A DNA stretch of 61,344 nucleotides from Aquipuribacter sp. SD81. Lineage in GTDB: Bacteria > Actinomycetota > Actinomycetes > Actinomycetales > JBBAYJ01. The notes below the pieces were generated by a model. The model made no database searches, was not told where the DNA came from, and saw only the letters and a list, made by a program, of their open reading frames with translations. Positions 21,976 to 29,612 of this stretch are shown in pieces; position 1 is the stretch's first letter; each line of letters starts with the position of its first letter. Location of the stretch: contig NZ_JBBAYJ010000025.1 of NCBI RefSeq assembly GCF_037153975.1, forward strand, positions 1 to 61,344, written 5' to 3'. The position numbers and the translations under genes were made by a program.

Positions 21976-22680
21976 TCACTCTGCCTTCGGGACGTAGCGG
22001 TCGGAGTAGGCCGTGGGGGCGACCTTCGTGGTCACCGTGAAGTCGACCCAGGGGTCGGTCTCTCCCTCGTCGTTGAGCGCGGCGTTCGTGAAGAGGACGT
22101 GGTCGTAGCCGCTGATGCCGTCGAGGTTGTCCATCCACGTGGCGACGTCCTGGTAGACGAGCGCCTTGCCGGTCGTGACCACCTCGCCGACGGCGTCGGC
22201 AGGTGCGAGTGGGTCACCGGACAGCGCGGGTGCACCGGCCACCACGGGGGTCGAGGTGGCGGTCACGGAGGTGAACCAGACGCCGTCCGGGGTGACGGCC
22301 CCCATCTGGGACAGGTAGCGGTACCACTCGATGTCGCTCGCCATGGCGGTCGTCAGGGCGGTCTGCGCGCGGTCGACGCTGGCGATGAGTGCAGGCACGG
22401 CGGCGTACTGCGCCGCCTCCGCCTGCAGCTCGGCGGTGCGCGCCTGCTCGAGCGCGAGCTCCTCGGCCGCCGCGTCCGCGTCGGCCGCTGCCCACACGTA
22501 GCCGCCCCCGCAGAGGGCGAGGGTCCCGACCACGCCGAGGGCGAGCAGGCCCTTGGTCCGCTTGAAGCGGCGGTCGGCGAGCACCTCGGGAGGCATGAGG
22601 TCGACGCGCGCGAGCGGGTATTCGCTGGTGAGGGGGACGACGGTCGTCGTCTCGGTCACGGCCGCGGGCTGCGTGCTCAT
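21976..22680 (-). CDS. pilN: Type IV pilus assembly protein PilN
   Basis: Links cytoplasmic PilM to PilO. 234 aa. The N-terminal tail carries RVDLMPPEVLADRRFKR, equivalent to the INLLP-type PilM-binding motif, followed by a membrane helix (about residues 44-66, LLALGVVGTLALCGGGYVWAA), a heptad-rich helix and a C-terminal domain. ATG overlaps the pilM stop as ATGA. Confidence 0.85.
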   Translation of the reverse strand: MSTQPAAVTETTTVVPLTSEYPLARVDLMPPEVLADRRFKRTKGLLALGVVGTLALCGGGYVWAAADADAAAEELALEQARTAELQAEAAQYAAVPALIASVDRAQTALTTAMASDIEWYRYLSQMGAVTPDGVWFTSVTATSTPVVAGAPALSGDPLAPADAVGEVVTTGKALVYQDVATWMDNLDGISGYDHVLFTNAALNDEGETDPWVDFTVTTKVAPTAYSDRYVPKAE

Positions 22681-23729
22681 CGGGCTGCTCCCATCGCGAG
22701 GCCCACCGGGACGGCGGCGAGCGGGCGGACCAGGGCGAGCTGGTCGTCGTCGAGGCCGGTGCGGCCGATGGACATGTCCTTCATGGGGTCGCCCACCACG
22801 ACGGGCACCCGGACGGCCTGGGCGAGCCGACCCGTCAGGCCGCGCAGCAGCGAGCCGCCGCCGGCCAGCACGACCCGCTCGACCGGCGCACCGGGTGTGG
22901 TCGAGGAGTAGTAGTCGAGGGAGCCGCGGATCTCGTCGACGAGGGACTGCGCGGTCGCGTCGACCGCGCGGGTGGCGTTGGTGAACTGCGGGCCGGCCGC
23001 ACCGTCCATGCCCACCATGTGCTTGAGGCCCTCGGCCTCGGCGAGCGAGGAGCCGACCCGCTCGGCGAGGGCGTCGGTGATGTCCTGCCCTCCCATGAGG
23101 AGGATGCGGACGAAGCGGGGGACGCCGGCGGTGTGCACGACGATGTTCGTGACCCGGGAGCCCACGTCGACGAGCGCCTCGGTGGCACCGTCACCGAAGG
23201 CGCCGGAGCCGAGCGAGCGCAGCACCGCGAAGCTCGTGAGGTCGACGCTGGTGGGGACGAGCCCGGCGCGCTCCGCGCAGCGGACGTTCGCGAGCACGGT
23301 GTCGCGGGCGGCGGCGACGAGCAGGCCCCGAATCGTGCGTCCCTTCTCGCTCGTCACCTCCTCCAGCGGGTGGAAGTCGAGGACGGCCTGCTCGACCGGC
23401 ATGGGGAGCAGGTCGGCCACCTGGAGGCCGAGGCTCTTGCGGAGCTCGGCGACCGGCAGCCAGGGCAGCTCCACGTTGCGTACGACGACGCGCTGGTTCG
23501 CCACGCCGAGAACGACGTTCTTGGAGGAGAAGCGCGTCGCGCCCCACAGCTCCTTGATGGCGGCGGCCACGCTCGTGGGCTCGACGACCTCGCCGTCGCG
23601 CACGGCGCCGGAGGGCACCGCCACCTGGCCGAACTTCTCGAGCCTCACGCCGTGCCGGCCGAACGTCAGCTCGGCGGCGCGCACGCCCGAGGTCCCGATG
23701 TCGAGACCGATGGCGGTTCGTGCTGCCAC
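22677..23729 (-). CDS. pilM: Type IV pilus assembly protein PilM (actin-like)
   Basis: FtsA/actin-like cytoplasmic ATP-binding protein that holds PilN and couples to the motor. 350 aa. Phosphate-1 loop AIGLDIGTSGVRAAEL at the N-terminus; QVADLLPMPVEQAVLDFHPLEE is a PilM hallmark; ALVDVGSRVTNIVVH is phosphate-2; VLAGGGSLLRGL is the adenosine motif. GTG start at 23729 with AAGGAG 7-8 bases upstream. It begins its own transcript: a sigma-28-like promoter lies about 60 bases upstream. Confidence 0.93.
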   Translation of the reverse strand: MAARTAIGLDIGTSGVRAAELTFGRHGVRLEKFGQVAVPSGAVRDGEVVEPTSVAAAIKELWGATRFSSKNVVLGVANQRVVVRNVELPWLPVAELRKSLGLQVADLLPMPVEQAVLDFHPLEEVTSEKGRTIRGLLVAAARDTVLANVRCAERAGLVPTSVDLTSFAVLRSLGSGAFGDGATEALVDVGSRVTNIVVHTAGVPRFVRILLMGGQDITDALAERVGSSLAEAEGLKHMVGMDGAAGPQFTNATRAVDATAQSLVDEIRGSLDYYSSTTPGAPVERVVLAGGGSLLRGLTGRLAQAVRVPVVVGDPMKDMSIGRTGLDDDQLALVRPLAAVPVGLAMGAAR

Positions 23730-23787
23730 GGTGGATCTCCTTCGTGTGGTCCGGGTCTGCGGGCTGGCCGAGGGCCATCCGACACAG

Positions 23788-23816
23788 GCATCGGGCCGAG
23801 GGAGACGCGGCTTGAC
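23788..23816 (-). promoter_or_regulatory. Sigma-28-like promoter of pilMNOP
   Basis: GTCAAGC (23816-23810) is followed, 16 bases after GTCAA, by CCCGATGC (23795-23788). One of five matching sites in the pilus locus. It would give a leader of about 50 nt. Confidence 0.6.
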
Positions 23817-23832
23817 GCGAAGCGGCGAGCAG

Positions 23833-23848
23833 CCGCCCTGTCGGGCGG
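23833..23848 (-). terminator. Hairpin after pilD
   Basis: CCGCCC-TGTC-GGGCGG, a 6-bp GC-only stem with a tetraloop, lies 54 bases past the pilD stop and just upstream of the pilM promoter, consistent with ending the minor-pilin/pilD transcript. Confidence 0.45.
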
Positions 23849-23901
23849 TTCGTCACCCGCGCGGAGCAAGGTGACGGGGGCAGGGTGATGCCCGCTGCGG
23901 C

Positions 23902-24705
23902 CTAGAAGCCGACGGAGGACAGGTAGGCGCCGAACAGCGACTCGCCCGCCACGACGCCGGTCCAGGCGCCGACGAGCATGTAGGGCCCGAAGGGGATCAT
24001 CGACTTCCGGGTGGCCAGGTGGGCGGAGATGAGGGCGACGCTCACGACGCCGCCGACGAGGAAGCCGGCGAAGACGCCGACGAGCAGCGCGCCCCAGCCG
24101 AACCAGCCGAGCACGAGGCCGAGGACCCCGGCCAGCTTGACGTCCCCGAAGCCCATGCCGGCCGGGTAGATGAAGGCGAGCAGGAAGTAGAACCCGAAGC
24201 CCGCCGCACCGCCGAGCAGGGCGCGTACGAAGGGCCACCAGTCGCCCTCGACGAGGCTCGCGACGCCGAGCAGCACGACGAGCACGAGGTAGCTCGGCAG
24301 CACGATGGCGTCCGGCAGCCTGCGCACGTCGAGGTCGATGAGCCCGAGCGCGACGGAGATGGCGGCGAGGTACAGCAGCGCGGGCAGCACGGCGGCGGTC
24401 CGCTCCCCCGCGAGCCCGTCGAGCACGAACCACGTGACGAGGGCGAAGGCGACACCGGTACCCACCTCGACGAGCGGGTAGCGCCCGCTGATCGGCTCGC
24501 CGCAGTCGCGGCAGCGCCCGCGCAGCAGCAGCCACCCGAGCACCGGCACGTTGTCGCGGGGCCGGATGCGGTGGCCGCAGCGAGGGCACGCGCTCGGCGG
24601 GTGGACGACCGACTGCCCGGCGGGCACCCGGTGCGCGACGACGTTGAGGAAGGAGCCGACAGCCAGGCCGAGGACGCCGAGCAGGGCGACGAGCAGGACG
24701 GTCAC
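23902..24705 (-). CDS. pilD: Prepilin peptidase / methyltransferase PilD
   Basis: Cuts the class III leader of the pilins encoded beside it and may N-methylate the new terminus. 267 aa with about eight membrane helices. The cytoplasmic zinc-type loop holds two CxxC pairs (CPRCGHR and CRDCGE, about residues 40-70). The two catalytic aspartates lie in LIDLDVRRLPD and GFGDVKL (the GxGD motif). GTG start at 24705, 49 bases after the minor-pilin operon. Confidence 0.95.
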   Translation of the reverse strand: MTVLLVALLGVLGLAVGSFLNVVAHRVPAGQSVVHPPSACPRCGHRIRPRDNVPVLGWLLLRGRCRDCGEPISGRYPLVEVGTGVAFALVTWFVLDGLAGERTAAVLPALLYLAAISVALGLIDLDVRRLPDAIVLPSYLVLVVLLGVASLVEGDWWPFVRALLGGAAGFGFYFLLAFIYPAGMGFGDVKLAGVLGLVLGWFGWGALLVGVFAGFLVGGVVSVALISAHLATRKSMIPFGPYMLVGAWTGVVAGESLFGAYLSSVGF

Positions 24706-24754
24706 GCGCCGTGTCTACCGCAGCGGACCGGGCGAGAGGCACCGATCCGCCGGC

Positions 24755-26203
24755 TCACCCGACGTACTCCAACCACAGGGCCGTGCGGATCAGGCTCGCG
24801 AGCGGCAGCTCGACCGTCCCGTCGTAGAAGATCGTCACACCCTGGACCTGGTTGAGGTCCCCGTCGCCGTTGCACTGGTCGGCCGCAGCCATGGCGCCGA
24901 TGAACTCCGACGACGACGTCTGCAGGTTGAGCTGGTCGCCGGCGAGCAGCATGCCGGCCTCGGCGCGGATGCGCTGGTGACCGTCGATGTCCGCGTCGGC
25001 GAGCATGACGATGCCGGGGAGCCGGTTGAGGATGTTGACCCCGTCGAAGTCGATGTTGCCGCCGACCTTGCCGCACGTCCCGACCGTGCGCCCGTTCGGG
25101 CCGGAGGACGCGATGACCGTGGCGTTCCACGCGGCCACGTTGAAGGGATTGCCCTGCGGGTGAACGAGCGCGTCGCCCTGGTGCACGTAGTACACGCCGG
25201 GGTACTGGTTGCCCGTTTCCTTCGTCTCCCACTGCGGGACGCCGGCGGCGAGGCCCAGGTAGCGCCACCCCTGGTAGGTCGTGCTCCCGCTCACCGTCGC
25301 CTGCAGGGTGCCGGTGCAGGGGCCCGTCGCGGCGGGCGAACGGACCTGCCCGCCCGGGCACAGGTCGTACCAGCTGCTCGCGACCGTCGGCTTGAGCGCC
25401 TCGGCGCGGTAGACGGCCGCGGCGTCGATGACGGGGAGCGACTGCCGGGGCTGGTTCGAGAGACGCGGGTTGATGTTCGTGTTCGCCACGGTGCCGGAGG
25501 CCGACACCGTGCCCTCGACGGTGACGGCGGGGTTGCCGCTGCTCGGGCACTGCACGTTCTGGTTCGAGTGGACGTCGGCGGACGGGTACGTCCCCCGTAG
25601 CACCTCGACCGAACCGGAGAAGCAGAGGTTGGCGCCGGTCAGGAGGGCGTGGCTCGGGCTGTACGGCGTGAAGAGGTACTCGGCCTTCACGAGGCGCTGG
25701 GTCGCGTCGGCCGAGGCGAAGGAGGGAACCGCGGACAGGGAGTACACGGCTGTGCGGTCGGTGGGCTTGAGGACGACGTACTGCCCCTCGCCGCTCGTCT
25801 GCGCGCAGCCGGCGGCCACGAGCGCCTCGAGCCGGGTCCGCGCCCAGGCCCGTTCTGCTTCGGCCGTGGCGAAGGTGGCGCCGGCGCTGACCGTGGCGCC
25901 GGGGCACGTCGGGTGGCCGGGCGCCGGGACGGGGGCGTCACCGGTGCCGGGTGCGGCGTCGTTGGCAGCCTGGACGCGGGCGAGCTGGCTGTCGACGCCG
26001 GCCTCCGCCGTCGACAGCGCCGCCTCGAACCGCCCGTGATTGGTCGCCGAGCGCACCGAGGTGATGGTCAGCGCCGCGAGGAGCGCGACGATGACGAGGA
26101 CGACGACGGAGTAGCCGACGACGAGCACCATCGTGATACCGGAGTCGTCGGTGCGGACGGCACGCAGCCGCCGCGACAGGGTCGAGCGTGTCACCGGGGT
26201 CAC
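24755..26203 (-). CDS. Large PilX/GspK-like minor pilin
   Basis: 482 aa. Short basic leader, then DDSG/ITMVLVVGYSVVVLVIVALLAAL: a class III-type leader and hydrophobic helix, but position +5 is Leu rather than Glu. Loss of Glu5 is typical of GspK/PilX tip subunits. The large outer part has paired Cys and repeated beta-strand-like segments (for example GTVSASGTVANTNIN and IDFDGVNILNRLPGIVMLADADIDGH), suggesting an adhesin-like head; no family is recognised for it. GTG at 26203 overlaps the previous stop as GTGA; GTG at 26194 is an alternative. Probably at the pilus tip. Confidence 0.75.
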   Translation of the reverse strand: MTPVTRSTLSRRLRAVRTDDSGITMVLVVGYSVVVLVIVALLAALTITSVRSATNHGRFEAALSTAEAGVDSQLARVQAANDAAPGTGDAPVPAPGHPTCPGATVSAGATFATAEAERAWARTRLEALVAAGCAQTSGEGQYVVLKPTDRTAVYSLSAVPSFASADATQRLVKAEYLFTPYSPSHALLTGANLCFSGSVEVLRGTYPSADVHSNQNVQCPSSGNPAVTVEGTVSASGTVANTNINPRLSNQPRQSLPVIDAAAVYRAEALKPTVASSWYDLCPGGQVRSPAATGPCTGTLQATVSGSTTYQGWRYLGLAAGVPQWETKETGNQYPGVYYVHQGDALVHPQGNPFNVAAWNATVIASSGPNGRTVGTCGKVGGNIDFDGVNILNRLPGIVMLADADIDGHQRIRAEAGMLLAGDQLNLQTSSSEFIGAMAAADQCNGDGDLNQVQGVTIFYDGTVELPLASLIRTALWLEYVG

Positions 26204-26814
26204 CCCACGTTCCTGAGTCGGGTCGAGAAGAGGACGGAGCGGACCTCGGTGCCACGGTTGGTGAGCCAGTCGTAGCGCATCTCGGTCGTGACGAGGCGGA
26301 TGGTCGCGGCGTCCGCGGTGGACACCGGCGTCGTCATGGGCGTGGTCGTGCCGTCGGCGCGGGCCGCGGTCGAGTAGGTGAAGGCGATCCGGTCGACGAG
26401 CGACGTGGCCTGCCGGAAGGTGGGCGAGCCGTTGACGGTGCGCAGGACGTCGAACTGCCCGGCGTTCACCGTCGACGGGACGAGCGTCCACGTCACGACC
26501 TCGGTGTTCTGCTTGCGGAAGTCGGAGTTGCCGTCGATCCAGAGCACGAGCTGGTCGGTGGTCGCCCCGGGGTTGATGCTGCGCGCCTGCCGGACGTCCC
26601 GGCCGAGCCTCTCCACCACCTTGCGGACGTCGGCGAGACCGCGGGCCTCGTCCTCGTTGAAGCGGGCGTTCGCCGATGCCGCCACGACCACCCCCGTGAT
26701 CATCGTCGTCACGACACCGACGATCACCATGGTCACGAGCAGCTCCACGAGGGTGACGCCACCGTCGCCCCGGTGGACGCGCAGCCTGCGCCGGATGGAC
26801 TGGAGAACACGCAT
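26200..26814 (-). CDS. PilW-like minor pilin (type II pseudopilin family)
   Basis: 204 aa. Basic leader ending GDGG, then VTLVELLVTMVIVGVVTTMITGV, the class III cleavage and membrane helix with Glu at +5. The outer domain (about 150 residues) contains LADVRKVVERLGRDVRQARSI, as in PilW/GspJ-type subunits. ATG shares one base with the preceding stop (TGATG). Third-to-last gene of the minor-pilin transcript that ends with pilD. Confidence 0.8.
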   Translation of the reverse strand: MRVLQSIRRRLRVHRGDGGVTLVELLVTMVIVGVVTTMITGVVVAASANARFNEDEARGLADVRKVVERLGRDVRQARSINPGATTDQLVLWIDGNSDFRKQNTEVVTWTLVPSTVNAGQFDVLRTVNGSPTFRQATSLVDRIAFTYSTAARADGTTTPMTTPVSTADAATIRLVTTEMRYDWLTNRGTEVRSVLFSTRLRNVG

Positions 26815-28361
26815 CAGAGCCTCGGCATGGTGAGGGTGGACCGGTAGGTGGACGTGTCGTAGAGCGCTCGGACCACGGGGTCGGTCGCGCCGCTGTAGGC
26901 GACCGACGCCCGTACCGCGACCCACCCCCTCCCGGGGACGCTCAGGGTGGAGGACAGCGGCAGCTGCACGCCCACCTTCTGAGCCGGTCCGGCGCACGTG
27001 AAGGTCTGCGACCCCGACGCGGCGAGAGTGAAGGCACCGCCGCTCGCCGTGCTGCTGCCGAGCTCGACGGCGAGGGTGACGGACCGGCTCGTCGGGCACG
27101 TCACCCACAGTTCGTAGACGGCCGTCCCCCGGTAGCTGCGGGTCTGGTTGTTCGCCACCTGCCACTCGTGGCTCATCACGCGGTGCACGGCGTCGATCGA
27201 CGTGGTCGAGGCGTTGGCCAGGGCTCGTCCCTGTCCCGTCAACGGGTAGTCGGTCGAGTAGTTGTACAGCGCGGCCTGGGGGTTGAACGATGTCGCGCCC
27301 TCACGCATGGGGTTGGGGTTGCGCGCGAGCCGGTTGCCGTTCTGCGCCTGGTCCAGGTCGTAGGCGGTGAGCGTGCACGGCGCAGCGGGCAGGACGGGGC
27401 ACGACGCGGTCCCGCCGGGCCCGACGACGACGGCCGAGGTGACGGTCAGCGTGGTCGTGACGGTCTTGGCGGTGCTCGCGGGCGGCGGCTGGCTCGCCGA
27501 GGTGAAGGAGAAGGTCACCGTCTGGGGGCTGGCTTCCACGGCGGCGAGGGTGCGGTACGCGAGCAGGTGGACGGTCTGCGTCGTCTCGATGAGGCCCGTG
27601 TCCCGGACGCCGTTGCCGTCGCTGTCGGGCAGGAGGGTGGTCTCCCCGGCCTGGCGGAGTCCGTCAGCGTTGGTGTCGACGACGTACGTCCACGTGCCCG
27701 AGGACGCGGCCACGTTCCATGCATCGCGCGCGCCGAGGTTCCGGACGGCGAAGCCCCACACCACCTCGGTGCCGGCGCCCGCGGTCTTGTCAGTCCCGCT
27801 GCCGTTGATGCGGGCCTCGAAGCGAGGCAGAGGAAGGCCGCGGGTCGTCGCGGTGACGAACGTCTCGATGCTGCGGCTGCGGTCACCGCCCGCGCTCGTC
27901 CAGCTGACGGTGACGGTGACGCGGCGGTAGCCGGTCTGACCCGCTGGCTGCGTGACGTAGCGACGGACGGTGTACGTCGTGTTGTCACGCGTGATCGGGG
28001 CCAGCTGGTGCTGGACCGACCCGACGGTGTCGACCACGAGCGCCTCCCCGTTGGGGACGTATGTCGTGCCACTGATCGCGGGGTCTCCCGCGATGCTCGC
28101 GTCCCCGCTGCGCATGGTGACGGCGCTGTAGTCGAGGGAGCGGACCGCCTCCACCTGCTGGTTGAGTAGGTTGCTCGCCTGCTGGTCGGTGCGCGCGACG
28201 ACGTTGGCGCGGGTCGCGGCCAGCATCACGAAGGCGAACGACGTCATGAGCACTGCCATGATCGACAGCGACACGACGGCCTCGACGAGGCCGAATCCGG
28301 CGTCGTCACGCGCGGGCAGGCGCAGCCAGCGCCGCGCAGTCGGGTGGGGGTCCGGGCTCAC
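26814..28361 (-). CDS. PilV-like minor pilin with large extracellular domain
   Basis: 515 aa. Leader ends ARDDAG, then FGLVEAVVSLSIMAVLMTSFAFVML with Glu at +5, so it should be processed by PilD. The helix continues as LLNQQVEAVRSLDYSAV. The outer part (about 400 residues) has beta-rich segments and two calcium-loop-like motifs, DTNADGLRQAGE and DSDGNGVRDTG (about residues 228-255), then a Thr-rich stretch. GTG 28361 lies at or within a base or two of the predicted transcription start, so the mRNA may be leaderless. First gene of the minor-pilin operon. Confidence 0.75.
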   Translation of the reverse strand: MSPDPHPTARRWLRLPARDDAGFGLVEAVVSLSIMAVLMTSFAFVMLAATRANVVARTDQQASNLLNQQVEAVRSLDYSAVTMRSGDASIAGDPAISGTTYVPNGEALVVDTVGSVQHQLAPITRDNTTYTVRRYVTQPAGQTGYRRVTVTVSWTSAGGDRSRSIETFVTATTRGLPLPRFEARINGSGTDKTAGAGTEVVWGFAVRNLGARDAWNVAASSGTWTYVVDTNADGLRQAGETTLLPDSDGNGVRDTGLIETTQTVHLLAYRTLAAVEASPQTVTFSFTSASQPPPASTAKTVTTTLTVTSAVVVGPGGTASCPVLPAAPCTLTAYDLDQAQNGNRLARNPNPMREGATSFNPQAALYNYSTDYPLTGQGRALANASTTSIDAVHRVMSHEWQVANNQTRSYRGTAVYELWVTCPTSRSVTLAVELGSSTASGGAFTLAASGSQTFTCAGPAQKVGVQLPLSSTLSVPGRGWVAVRASVAYSGATDPVVRALYDTSTYRSTLTMPRL

Positions 28362-28368
28362 ATCGGCT

Positions 28369-28397
28369 TCATCGGGCGTCGGGGTCTTTGGCTTGAC
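28369..28397 (-). promoter_or_regulatory. Sigma-28-like promoter of the minor-pilin operon
   Basis: GTCAAGC (28397-28391) with CCCGATGA (28376-28369) 16 bases after GTCAA. Transcription would begin at about 28361-28362, the GTG of the first gene. Confidence 0.6.
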
Positions 28398-28428
28398 GGG
28401 TTGTGCGCGTGGTCCCCCGGACGGCCGA

Positions 28429-28458
28429 AGGGCGGCCCCGCCGAAGCGGGACCGCCCT
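28429..28458 (-). terminator. Strong terminator after the main pilin gene
   Basis: On the minus strand a 13-bp stem (12 Watson-Crick pairs and one G-U) is capped by a UUCG tetraloop and lies 18 bases past the pilin stop. The tetraloop and G-U pair are only favourable in minus-strand RNA, which fixes its direction. Confidence 0.85.
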
Positions 28459-28475
28459 CTGGACAGAGTCGTGGA

Positions 28476-28889
28476 TCAGGCGCAGGCGACGACGCCGTCG
28501 ACACCGACCTCGCCGACCGTGCCGATCTCGCTGTCGAGCACGAAGGAGCGGCCGGGGAGGTTGGCGTGGGTGGCGGTGAGGCAGTAGCGGTCGACCGTCG
28601 TGATGGTCGCCGCGAGGGTGACGTCCTCGGTGTCGTTCGCGTTGGTCAGCACGGTGTTCGTGCCGGACGCGGCGTACGTGCCGAAGTCGTTGAAGTGCTC
28701 CTCAGCCGAGACGGCCGCGTTGCGCAGGTCGGACTGCGCGGCACGGGACCAGGCGCGCTCGCGCTGGTTGAGGAAGGTCGGGATGGCGATCGCGGCGAGG
28801 ATGCCGATGATGATGACGACCACGAGGAGCTCGATGAGCGTGAAGCCCGAGTCCTTCTTGGCCATGGCCTTGTTGATGCGAGCGAGCAT
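28476..28889 (-). CDS. pilA: Type IV pilin, probable major subunit
   Basis: 137 aa. Leader ends KKDSG, then FTLIELLVVVIIIGILAAIAIPTFLNQR, the textbook class III cleavage site with Phe +1 and Glu +5. The globular part has one Cys pair (RYCLTAT and the terminal VVACA) likely to form the C-terminal disulfide loop. ATG at 28889 with GAAGGGAC upstream. It has its own promoter, a leader of about 190 nt and a strong terminator, as expected for the abundant subunit. Confidence 0.92.
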   Translation of the reverse strand: MLARINKAMAKKDSGFTLIELLVVVIIIGILAAIAIPTFLNQRERAWSRAAQSDLRNAAVSAEEHFNDFGTYAASGTNTVLTNANDTEDVTLAATITTVDRYCLTATHANLPGRSFVLDSEIGTVGEVGVDGVVACA

Positions 28890-28980
28890 TCTGCTCTGTC
28901 CCTTCGGTTCCGACCGGCCGCGGTGACCGGTCGAGGAGGATGACCGTGAGTCGGGACCTGGACCGTGTGGCGCCGGTGGC

Positions 28981-29068
28981 GCCTGGCCGAGGCTGCTGGG
29001 CGGACCCTGGGTGGGCCCCCTGGCTCTGCGAACCCGCCTCGCGACGGGCGTGCCCTTTCTGGCCTGAC
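28981..29068 (-). ncRNA. Candidate c-di-GMP-I (GEMM)-like riboswitch in the pilin leader
   Basis: The pilin leader contains GGGCACGCC, then a hairpin CGUC-GCGA-GGCG (a GNRA tetraloop), then GGUUCGCAGAGCC, then a GC-rich hairpin, then GCAGCCUCGGCC that can pair back to AGGCC and GGGC. Order and spacing follow the c-di-GMP-I layout (GGGCAAACC, GNRA-capped P2, GGGACGCAAAGCC, P3, closing P1 strand). Several consensus bases differ, including AAA to CG changes in both conserved strands. No covariance search was possible, so this is a candidate only. Confidence 0.35.
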
Positions 29069-29083
29069 TCGATGACAACGAGG

Positions 29084-29111
29084 TCATCGGAACGCTGCGC
29101 CCGTGCTTGAC
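29084..29111 (-). promoter_or_regulatory. Sigma-28-like promoter of the main pilin gene
   Basis: GTCAAGC (29111-29105) with TCCGATGA (29091-29084) 15 bases after GTCAA. The predicted start near 29077 leaves a leader of about 190 nt before the pilin ATG. Confidence 0.6.
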
Positions 29112-29146
29112 CGGACCGCGAACCCGTCACCCGTCAGGAGCAGCGC

Positions 29147-29542
29147 TCAGCACGCGCCCGGCTGGACGGTGCCGTCCCGGCTGTCCAGGTGGAAGATGAC
29201 TGCACCGCCGGACAGGTTGGGGTGGGCCCCGTCGAGGCAGTACTCCGTACCGTTCGCGCGCACCTGGGCGAGCTCCACGTCCGCGGTGTGCCGCTCGAGC
29301 AGCGGGTCGAAGCCGGCGTACGTGCCGTTGTCGGAGTACCAGACCTCGGCGGCGACGGCGATGTTGCGGAGGTCGGACATCACCGCCCTCTCCCAGGCCC
29401 GCTGCCGCTGTCCGAGAAAGGTCGGGATGGCGATGGCGGCGAGGATCCCGACGATGATGACGACGACGAGCAGCTCGATGAGCGTGAAGCCGCGGTCACC
29501 GGAGCCGGCGGAGCGATGTGCTGCGGGACGAATGGGGGTCAT
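29147..29542 (-). CDS. pilA: Second type IV pilin
   Basis: 131 aa, clearly a paralogue of the next pilin. Leader ends GSGDRG, then FTLIELLVVVIIVGILAAIAIPTFLGQR with Phe +1 and Glu +5. The head has a matching Cys pair (EYCLDGAHPN and terminal PGAC). ATG at 29542. A terminator-like hairpin lies just upstream, between it and pilC, and no sigma-28-like site was found before it, so its expression probably depends on read-through from pilC and may be lower than its paralogue's. Confidence 0.9.
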   Translation of the reverse strand: MTPIRPAAHRSAGSGDRGFTLIELLVVVIIVGILAAIAIPTFLGQRQRAWERAVMSDLRNIAVAAEVWYSDNGTYAGFDPLLERHTADVELAQVRANGTEYCLDGAHPNLSGGAVIFHLDSRDGTVQPGAC

Positions 29543-29565
29543 GACGGTCCTCGGCTACGCGGAAA

Positions 29566-29589
29566 GCGCCGTGCTCGTGAGCACGGCGC
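29566..29589 (-). terminator. Hairpin between pilC and the second pilin
   Basis: GCGCCGTGCT (29566-29575) and AGCACGGCGC (29580-29589) form a perfect 10-bp stem with a 4-base loop, 24 bases past the pilC stop; on the minus strand it is followed by TTTCC. It may act as a partial terminator. Confidence 0.6.
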
Positions 29590-29612
29590 GTCCCTGGGGG
29601 TCTGGGGTCGGG

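Noticed and set aside
23730-23901. A second GEMM-like riboswitch before pilM
   Set aside because: The sequence GTCAAGCC resembles part of the aptamer, but the other conserved strand and the GNRA-capped hairpin are missing; it fits the shared -35 element better.
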